The translations under genes and the position numbers were made by a program. Shown here in pieces: positions 55,205-64,000 of a stretch of DNA of 64,000 nt. The DNA comes from Rhizophagus clarus. Taxonomy: Eukaryota; Glomeromycota; Glomeromycetes; Glomerales; Glomeraceae. The notes beneath the pieces were generated by a model, which saw only the letters and a list, made by a program, of their open reading frames with translations, was not told the DNA's origin and searched no databases. Positions within the stretch are counted from its first letter, which is position 1, and each line of letters opens with the position of its first letter. The stretch is from NCBI GenBank assembly GCA_015698045.1, contig BLAL01000169.1, positions 1 to 64,000 on the forward strand, given 5' to 3'.

Positions 55205-57318
55205 TAGATGTGATATATTTTCAACGAGATTTTGAGAATTGGACTAGTGGTAATAATAATATTGATAAATTCATTCAAGATTCTCAGCTAACATATTGTT
55301 ATTTTACAGATAATGTTTTAGAACGGATACCTTATAACAGATTTTATAATACTGGTTGTATTGGAATGAAAAGATAAATTCAGAGCAAATTGGATTGATG
55401 GATGTATAAGTGAATGGAGTTGCTATTATCAAAACTGGAAAAGAATAGACAAAAATATATTTGTAATTTAAATAATATCACATTGGAATTTAATGAGGTA
55501 TGAGTTTATTAAATAAAAGTTTAAAACCAACTAATTTGTTACTAATATATTATATTTATAGATTGCAATATATTATAAAGTTTATGGATAACTCAAGATC
55601 CAAAAGCAAAAAATTACATTATGGTTTGGGGTAAAAATATGTAAAAAATGTGGAAGCAAATGTAATACAATTCATTTTCTACAGAATTTCAATAATTGGA
55701 CTAGTGGAAATAACGATATTGATAAATTTATTCAAGTTTCTCAGCTATCAACTCATATTAGAAATATAAAAAATGTGTTAGAATGGGGTACCGTATTACA
55801 GATTGTGTAATATTAGTTATATTAGTTATATAGAAAAGACGAATTTGAAGCAAATTGGATTGATGGGTATATAGATAACTGGGATAAACATAATCAAAAT
55901 TGGAGAGAGGAGAACAAAATATGTTTGAAAAGATTGTAAATAATTTTATTGATTTAACTAGTTACCTCACTAAATTCCAACGTGATATTATTTAAATTAT
56001 TTATACTTTTCAGAATTACAAACTGTGTGGTTGGTATTGAGAGATCTTCACATATGTTGACAAGAATTCCGATACGCAAGAATTATCGAAATTTTATAGC
56101 AATAAATTTTAATTATTTATAATATTCATAGGTTAAAGTAAACCATAAAATTTGTGGAATAACTCAAGATCCTGCAAAAATAGATACATGTTAGTTTTGG
56201 ATGGAAAATATAAAAATGTAACCATGTATGTAATGTAATACGTTTTAAGAGAAATTTCAAAAACTGGACTAGTGGTAATCATAATGTTGATAAATTTATT
56301 CAAGATACTCAGCGATCAGCACATACAATCTACGAAATAAAAAATGTAATAGAATGGATACCTAATGATAGATTTTGTAATATTGAATATATTGCAAAAG
56401 GTGGATTTGGCAAAGTGTATAAAGCGAATTGGATTGATGGATGTATAGATAAATGGAGTAGCGATAATCGAAACTGGAGAAGAAAAGATCAATATAAATT
56501 TGTGGCGTTAAAAATTTTAAATAATTCAGAAAATGTTGCATCAGAATTTATGCATGAGGTAAATCATTTTATTAGTGAAAATTGAAAATAATTAAAATAT
56601 TTACTAATACACATATTTTATTTTAGATTACATCACATTGTAAAGTGGATAATTTTGTTGTTAAACTTTATGGAATATCTCAAGATCCAAAAACTAAAAA
56701 TTATATCATGGTTCTAGATTATGCAAAAGATGGAGATACAGTGCATATGGTGTTTTACCTTACATCGCTCCTGAAATTTTGCAAGGTCAACATTATGCCA
56801 AAGCTGCTGATATTTATAGTTTTGGTATAATAATGTATGAAGTTATTTCTGGATTGCCTCCATATTATGATATGAGCCATGATAATAATTTGGCGATAAA
56901 AATTTGCCAAGGATTTAGGCCAAAGTTTAATATCAAGGTACCACAATTAATTGTGCAATTAATTAAAAGATGCTTAGATGCAAATTCATCAAGTCGACCA
57001 GAAGCAAAAGTAGTCAAAAAAACTTTAAGTCAATGGTCTAAAGAAGTAATTATACTAGAAAATTATAAAAAAATTAATATATGCAATAATTATACAGAAC
57101 TAAATAAACAAATTATAGAAACGGAAAATGTCAATAAGAATTCATCGATCAATAGTATATCTTCAACCAGTTTAGGATTATCATATAAGACACATCCAAA
57201 AGCTTATTATACCAGTAGGTTACTTAACTTTAATAATCTTCCTGAACCGAAAAATTCTTATGATTATTACGAAAAAAATGATGACATTATAAGCAAGGAA
57301 TTTTTAGGTATTAATTAA
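55205..57318 (+). pseudogene. Decayed kinase array with a deleted catalytic core
   Basis: Module exons near 55205-55500, 55561-55940 and 56133-56560 keep NWTSGN, IDKFIQ and WIPY/NWIDG but contain stops and frameshifts. The third still has a good glycine loop (AKGGFGKVY near 56394-56420) and VALK. The following exon (from 56627) starts normally, with YGISQDPKTKNYIMVLDYAKDG. It then jumps, out of frame, to the segment before APE: the stretch holding HRD and DFG/DLG is missing. The C-lobe (YIAPEIL...SLGLSYKTH...EFLGIN) is intact to the TAA at 57316-57318. Without the catalytic and metal-binding residues it cannot phosphorylate. Confidence 0.7.
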
Positions 57319-60257
57319 TGATTTGATTTTGTAAATTTAAAATATACTCGTATAATTAAATTTATTTATTTAAACAGAATCATTACAAATTGATATTTAT
57401 CAATTAAATATGGTAAAAAATTTTATTTATACTTACTATAACCTTGTTTTTATTCTTATTCATTACTTTAATTATTAAATTCAATGATTTAATATATTTA
57501 GAATTATGGATCGAATGGTAAAGAATAGATCTAGAACATTGGAAGTAGTAAGCATTTTTATATATTTTGAATTTCTTTTCGAACATTATGATTTAAAAAT
57601 TCTGCACAATGTTAACTTTTTGTGAAGATGTACAAAAAAAAAAAAAATATTTTTACAAAATAACACCTTGAAACGATATTATTAATTGGTTTTAGTAGGA
57701 AAATCGGGAATAAAGTTTAAATTGTAAAGGCATTAATTATTGCTTATATTATTTGTATTATTTATTTTCTTTTATATATTTACTAAATTTATTGATTAAA
57801 TTAAAATTACTTAAAATTAGATAAGTTTTGACAATGATGAGTTTTTTTGTATTATTCACTAATTATAAACTGAAATGCAATTTTTTTAATGACAGCAATA
57901 ATAATCAGGAATTTTAAATTGTGATGTCACTTATTCACTTTATATTTGCTGAATCTATTAAACTTAATACGAAAAAGATTTTAAAAAGAATTATAGTAGA
58001 AATACTATATATATTACTTCGGCATATGTGCGATAATTTGATCAGAAGAACTGCTTACCGTTATTTTTAGACAAAATAAATTTTCAGATGTTAGCAGTTA
58101 TATATTATGTATTGTAATTTAGTTTTCTCGATATAAGAACTCTTGGAAGTATTATGGTTTGTATAATACAAAATAGCTTGATGCATACTCTATGTAAGTA
58201 AAGCAGTATATATATTCTGTTGACAAAATTTTTGTAAAAATTTCGATCTTTAAAACAACTACTCATTTTAGTAATATTTGGTCCCACAAATATTCAACTT
58301 TATAATAATAACAGAAAGGAGACGTAAATTTGAAAAAAAAATGTAAAAATATAGCATAAAAATTTAGTCTAAGTTTGTTGGAATTCCTGAACACACGGTT
58401 TAATCGGTTTATACAACCGTACAAGAATAATTTATACATTATTTTCGGCGCTTGTATTTATAAAAGCCAATATGTTTTTGCAGAAAATTTAATATGCATG
58501 TTGTAACAACTTACTAAAGTTGTATAAAAACAGCGTCTATAAAGACTTTCATCATATTCTAACTGAAGAATTAAAAAGTAATAAATATAACAAAAATAAA
58601 AACTCTACTTAGGATCTTGCAGTTTAATAAATGAAAAATAATTAAACATTATATCAATTAACCATTGGATGTTTTAAATTAACGACAATTTGGATTGAGA
58701 GACTATCATAGTATGTAGTACTAACGTATACAGTATATGATGATAAAAAATAAAAAAATAGTAGAAATTATATAATGGATCTAAATGAATATGTGAAAAA
58801 TGTAATCATGTATGTAATGCAACATAAGATTTTAAAAATTGTAATATAATATAAAGTATATCATAAAAGATAAGTTTGGAAAAAATGTAGAGCAAATTGG
58901 ATTGATGAAAATATATGGAATTGGAGTGACGAAGAAAAAGGTTAATTATAAACTATTCTACTGATAAACTATTTTACTTCATTTTTTTTTTATTTTTTGA
59001 AGTACTAATATTGTCGTCATGATTGATTATCATGACGAAATTCGAACCTAATGTATTAATAATCAAAAAATTTCACATGACTAGTCCGCGGCTTGATTCA
59101 ACTAAACAAATGATAAATCTAAAAAACAAAATAAAAAACCAATAACTGATTAGTAATCAACTAATGTTTTAAAGAAAAAGAAAAAAAGACAAAAAAAATC
59201 ATACATGTCAATTTTCTGCAGTATACTTACTGCTTTGGTATTATCTGCAAATCCTGACCGAATCTAAAATTCAAATATAAATTGTTTTCTAAATTTTTTT
59301 TTAAGAAAAATTAATAAAAAAAAAAAAAAAATTAGAAATCAATTAACCGTCAACGTTAGTAATAAATTAATGGAGAAAACTAATATTTTTTGATATTAAT
59401 AATCATATGATTATCCGTATCTTGGTCCAACCGATCTCATCATAAAGCAAAGTGACAAATATAAAGAAAAAAAAGATAGAAAATTAAAAATAAAGATAAA
59501 AAGGAAAAGAAAGAAAAAATATATATATATTAGCAACAATGATAAAAAAAAGATTGATTACAAAAAAACGTTATCGTAAATTTTGAAATTTCCATTTTTT
59601 CAGCAAAAAAAAAATATGCATGAAACATCAAGTTAGTTCTGATGGGCAGATGGGTATTAGTTTACGTTAAGATTTAGTTAGTTCGTTCGTTTGTTTGATA
59701 CGAAATGCTAACGTTAAAGTTATCATTAATGTTAACATAAAACTTGACTTTCAATCGATGGCATGCTTTTACTGATTAAATTTTTAACAAATCTTTCACT
59801 CAAAAACTTAATTTTTATGATGCAATTGTAGATCAACCCTTTTTGGATAATGCCAGGCGACATTATGTAGTTCGGCCCTAAATGGAATGTGCCAATCTTT
59901 TAGCAACACAAAAATAAAATGCCTTAAATGTGTGACCGCATGATTGAGAGATGTCGCAGTAATAAATTTAATGATTTTGTATTAAATTTAACTTCATTAT
60001 CATAAATTCAAATTAAATCACATTTTGATATACATAAATTTATAAATGACTTGGATCTTCTTCTTACAACATATCTTTGAACTTTAAAAAAAAGGCAATA
60101 TTTAGGAAGTAGCAATACTGTAACAATAGCACGAATTTGCGTGGTAAGAAAATAAATTTTGTATTAGCCAAAAATTTTTAATTAATTTTTAAATTATAGC
60201 GAATCATAGGTTTAATGGATTCTATCAAAGGTTTAATTAAGTTATTACAAGCTAGAG
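57319..60257. other. Intergenic stretch with one small kinase-module remnant
   Basis: Near 58775-58930 a shrunken copy of the module is visible (Cys cluster words and an ANWID-like GCAAATTGGATTGATG). The rest is AT-rich with no gene. AT microsatellite at 59518-59530. Confidence 0.45.
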
Positions 60258-60390
60258 ATGAGATAATTGAGATACTGTATGTATAAAATGTAATAACATA
60301 TGTAATGCAATATATTTTCAACAAAATTTCAAAAATTGGACTAGTAATAATAATTGTATTGATAAATTTATCCAAAATATTCAACTATCT

Positions 60391-62648
60391 CCCTATAAAA
60401 AAATTGGATAAGGAATTTATACGTTTTTTTTATACGGAAAAAGTCATATGAATATTGTATGATTATCGTATAATAAACATAGAATTTTCCGTAAAAAAAA
60501 TATACGTAAAAAAATACGTGATACGGAAAACTGTCCAATTCCGTATCACAAAATTACGGTTTATATACTGAAAAATACTGAAAAATACATAAATTATACG
60601 TTTTTTTAACGTAATTTATAATATAAATTTTATTTAATTTTAATTTTTAATTAATAATATTTTCATTGAATATGTTTTATTATAATATTAAATCAATATT
60701 TAAATAACAAATAAATAAATAATATTTTATTTAATACAAATATTTCATTTCTTATTACATTTCTTTAACTCTATTAAAAACCAAACTCCCCCCTATATTG
60801 TACCATACCTACAGTAATTCTAGAATTATCCTATGCTAGTCTCCTCCAAGAGTTGGCATTCCTACAAAAAAAACATGAAAAAAACAAATCAACTCACGAG
60901 AAAATAAATAAACCCGCAAAGAAAGAACAAAGAAAGAAATCAACCCACAAAGAAAGTAACCAACCCACAAAGAAAGAAATCAACCCACAAAAAGGAAATA
61001 ACTTACAAAAAGAACTGACCTACAACAGAGAAAAAGAAGTCTCAAAACTGATCTACTACAAAAAAAGAAACTAAATTACCTACAAAAGTAAAAAAATACA
61101 AATTAACCTACAAAAAAAGAAAAGTCTTTGAAGCGTCTTACAAAAAAAAAAAGAATGAACTAACTCATAAAAAGAAAAGAAACCTGAACCTAATCTTTAA
61201 AAAGAAAAAGACCCTCACCCTATAAGAAAATTAAACAAAAAAAAATATTAATTTCAATGTAAAAAAATTATCTTTAACGAAAAAAAAAATTTTTTACAAA
61301 AGAAAGGGGAGCAAGGTGCGTGGGTGGAAAATGAATAATAAAAACAAAAAAAATTTTTAACAAAGTTAGGAAAATAAAGAGAAATAAAAATAGGGAATAA
61401 AAAAATAAAAGAACCAAAAACGAAAACTTTTTTAAAAAAAAAAGTGAAAAAAAATTTTTTTTTTAAAAAGGAGGGGTTGGAATAAAGAGTAGAATAGAAA
61501 GAAAAAACTATTTATTTTTTATTAAAAAAAGGAGTAGCGGGTGAGAAGAAAATCAAAAGAAAAAAACATTTTTTTAGAGAAAGTTAGAGGAAGAAGAGAA
61601 AAAAAAATGTGGGAAATAAAAAAAGGAGGGTATAAATAAAAAAAAATGGGGAGGGAAACAAAAACGTATCATAACTAATGCTTCGATCCGTATCCGGATT
61701 GATCCAGATTTTTTTTTTTTTTTCGGATATCCGAAATCCACGGTTTTTCATCCGGTTTATAATCCGGATGACAAATATCCGGTTTGAACCAGGATCCAGA
61801 TGGAAATAAATATAAAAAAAAATAATTTAAGCAAATTTCTTATATTAAAGTGTATTAAACACTAGGGTAAACATCGAAGACGTTAAATCTGCGTAAAAAA
61901 GGTCTTCGGCGTCAAATTTTAATGTTAGAAACGTTAAATACTCATTAAATCCGTGAAATAACATCTCTGACGCTAAAATGAATGAAATTTAATGTCAGAG
62001 ACGTTAAATTCACAGAAATAAATGTTTCCTGAACAGTAAATTATAAAACTTTAACGTCAATGACGTTATTTCCGCATATTTAACATCTTCACATAGTTAA
62101 ATTCTTAATTCCGGCCAAAAATGCATAATGTCGGCCAAAATGGGACGAGTTAAGAAAATCATAAAAATTGGCCGAAATTACGAATTTTTGGTCAAGGTTG
62201 AAGTGCTAGAGGTTTGATACACCTAGCAATAATATGTAAAATGATGAAAATAATAAAAAGTTTATGTGATTTGATCCGGATTCCAGATTTCATCTGGATT
62301 ACCAAACCGGATTCACAATCCAGATTGATCCAGATGAAATCTGGATTTTTTTTTTGTGTAATCCGGATGATGGATTTCATCCAGATCGAAGCACTAATCA
62401 TAACAAAACAATAATCACGTGATCTCATGTTATGATACCTGATACGAAATGACAATAAAATTATTAAGTTTAAAAATTCCGTATAAATTCCGTATAGGCG
62501 TATACATTCCGTATATATTAATTTTTTTGAAAAAATGTTCAAAAATGAATTGTGTCTTAAATATACGGAATTGCCATACGGAATCTATAAAAACGTATGA
62601 TAATTGTATACGAAACACATCAATTCCGTATACGGATTTCTTATAGGG
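60391..62648. mobile_element. Insertion with CCCTATAA ends, 2.3 kb, itself containing a hAT element
   Basis: CCCTATAAAAAAAT at 60391 faces ATTTCTTATAGGG ending at 62648, and TCT flanks both sides (60388-60390, 62649-62651). The outer 150-200 bases on both sides are rich in (A)TTCCGTAT/ATACGGAA words. No transposase gene is visible. The interior 60850-61660 is purine-rich low complexity (AAAGAAA). Superfamily uncertain; a 3-bp duplication fits CACTA or Harbinger-like elements. Confidence 0.65.
61676..62396. mobile_element. Non-autonomous hAT element, 721 bp
   Basis: Ends TAATGCTTCGATC (61676-61688) and GATCGAAGCACTA (62384-62396) differ by one base. The flanking 8-bp duplication ATCATAAC (61668-61675 and 62397-62404) is perfect. 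The inside is full of ATCCGGAT/GATCCAGAT palindromic words near the ends and GACGTTAAAT words in the middle, with no coding sequence. Confidence 0.9.
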
Positions 62649-62940
62649 TCTATTCATACTAATTATGAAATATCAAATACATTAGAATGGATACCTTATA
62701 ATAGGTTTGATAATGTTAAATATATTGCAAAGGATAAGTATAGAGCAAATTGGAGAGATGGATGCATAGATGAATGGGATTATATTAATAAAGGTTGGAG
62801 AAGAAAAAATCAGATGATGTACGTGACACTGAAAAGTATAAATTATCAAAGTAACTATATGTCAGAATATATAAATAAGGTATATTAAAGTTTATGAAAT
62901 TGTTGAAAAATCTAACTTTCATTAATGATTTATTTAACAG

Positions 62941-64000
62941 ATTGTAATAAATCGTGAATGTTACGGAATAACTCAGGATCCAGATACGAAAAATTATATG
63001 GTGGATACAAATGAGATATGTGAAAAGTGTAACTATGTATGTAATGCAATACACTTTCAATAAAACTTCAAAAACTGGACTAGTGGTAATAATGATATTG
63101 ATAAATTCATCCAAGATACTCAATTATCAACACATGTTAATATGTCAAAGGTTTTAGAATGGATACCTTACAACAAATTTTATAATATTAAGTATGTTAC
63201 ACAAAATGAGTTTGGAAAAATGTATAGGGCAAATTGGATTGACGGATACATTGACAAATGGGATAATAAAAATCAAAATTGGAAAAGAAAAGATCAAAAT
63301 ATATTTGTTGTATTGAAAAGTTTAAATAATTACAAAAATTTTATAATGGAATTTATTAATAAGGTATGAACTTAATATTTAACTCTTAATGAAATTTTTT
63401 AAATTTATATTAATGTACTATATTTATAGATTTCTGTATCCCACAAAATTTATGGAATAACTCAAGATTTAGTAACTAATAACTATATGATAGTATTGAA
63501 GATTATATGTGAAAAATGTAACCATGTATGTAATACAATACATTTTCAACAAAATTTTAAAAACTGCTAGACTAGTGGTAATAATTATGTTGATAAATTT
63601 ATCCAAGACACTCAGCTATCAGTACATGATAATATACCAAAAGTATTAGAATGGATACCTTATAATAAATTTTATGATATTGGTTGTTTTACACAAAATG
63701 AGCTTAGTAAAATGTATAGAGCAAATTGGATTGATGGACGTATTGATAGATGGGATTACAAAATTAGAAATTGGAAAAGAGCAGATCGAAATATGTTTGT
63801 GATTCTTAAAAGTTTTTACAATCCAATTAATATTATGCCAAGATTTATAAATGAGGTAAATTACATTTTTAATAAAGTGTCAAACAAATTTTTACTAATA
63901 TATTATTATATTTAAAGCTTATTATAGATATTAAAGGACACCATAAAATTTATGGGATAACTCAAGATGTGAAAACAAGGGATTATATGGTGGTTTTGAA
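62941..64000 (+). pseudogene. Kinase N-lobe exon array continuing past the window
   Basis: Two further module exons, 62941-63363 and 63430-63855, have phase-0 GT/AG borders. The first has a TAA at 63061-63063 (where relatives read QQNF) and the second has a three-base insertion creating TAG just before TSGN. Both keep NWIDG and the WKR-DQN segment; their glycine loops are degraded (NEFGKMY, NELSKMY). A third exon begins near 63928 and runs out of the window; its acceptor leaves the frame two bases off. Confidence 0.6.

Larger units (their letters stand above)
60258..62878 (+). pseudogene. Kinase N-lobe module split by a 2.3-kb insertion
   Basis: The module starts near 60258 (Cys cluster, then NFKNWTS) and stops at 60390 in the middle of the QLS-H segment. 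It resumes at 62652 with the rest (LEWIPYNRF, ANWRDGCIDEWD) and ends at a phase-0 donor GTATAT at 62879. With one copy of the TCT duplication the two halves read in one frame. Confidence 0.6.

Overview
The window looks like nuclear DNA of an arbuscular mycorrhizal fungus of the Rhizophagus type. It is very AT-rich, has short introns, and its right third carries the lineage-expanded protein kinase family with the NWTSGN, WIPY and ANWIDG signatures, which I know mainly from Rhizophagus irregularis. No ordinary housekeeping gene is visible. The window is layered: two virus-like gene sets, several transposons that landed inside their genes, satellite repeats, and tandem kinase exon arrays.

Layout. 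0.4-10 kb: a compact set of genes, nearly all on the minus strand, with a family B DNA polymerase palm protein, a D5-like SF3 helicase broken by one TAG, the N-terminal and exonuclease part of a different protein-primed type polymerase (truncated), a protein with an NPxTGR motif, and small zinc-binding proteins. Most start codons are preceded by a shared AT-rich motif. 11.3-17.4 kb: a broken gag/protease-like gene split by a 4.4-kb non-autonomous CACTA-type element full of tandem repeats. 17.4-42.8 kb: a second compact, intronless gene set that resembles giant virus (Nucleocytoviricota) genes: an SF2 helicase, an SF1 helicase, a DnaQ-like exonuclease, an endonuclease-like zinc-ribbon protein and several unknowns. 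Three of its genes are cut by transposons: a 12-kb Plavaka/CACTA element, a 1.5-kb hAT-like element and a 1.3-kb Tc1 element. 42.8-64 kb: arrays of kinase N-lobe exons on both strands, with one long gene that splices cleanly into a protein of six N-lobe-like modules plus a complete kinase domain.

How it fits together. In each transposon insertion into a gene the target-site duplication can be read, and removing the insert with one copy of the duplication leaves the host frame open. The cut genes were therefore real genes when they were hit. The virus-like genes also carry in-frame TGA codons, mostly where Arg (CGA) or Trp would fit, and a few homopolymer frameshifts. The simplest reading is that integrated viral or plasmid DNA has been decaying, probably by deamination of methylated CpG, while transposons collect in it. 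The kinase arrays show a different process: symmetrical phase-0 exons of about 135-143 codons are duplicated in tandem without disturbing the frame.
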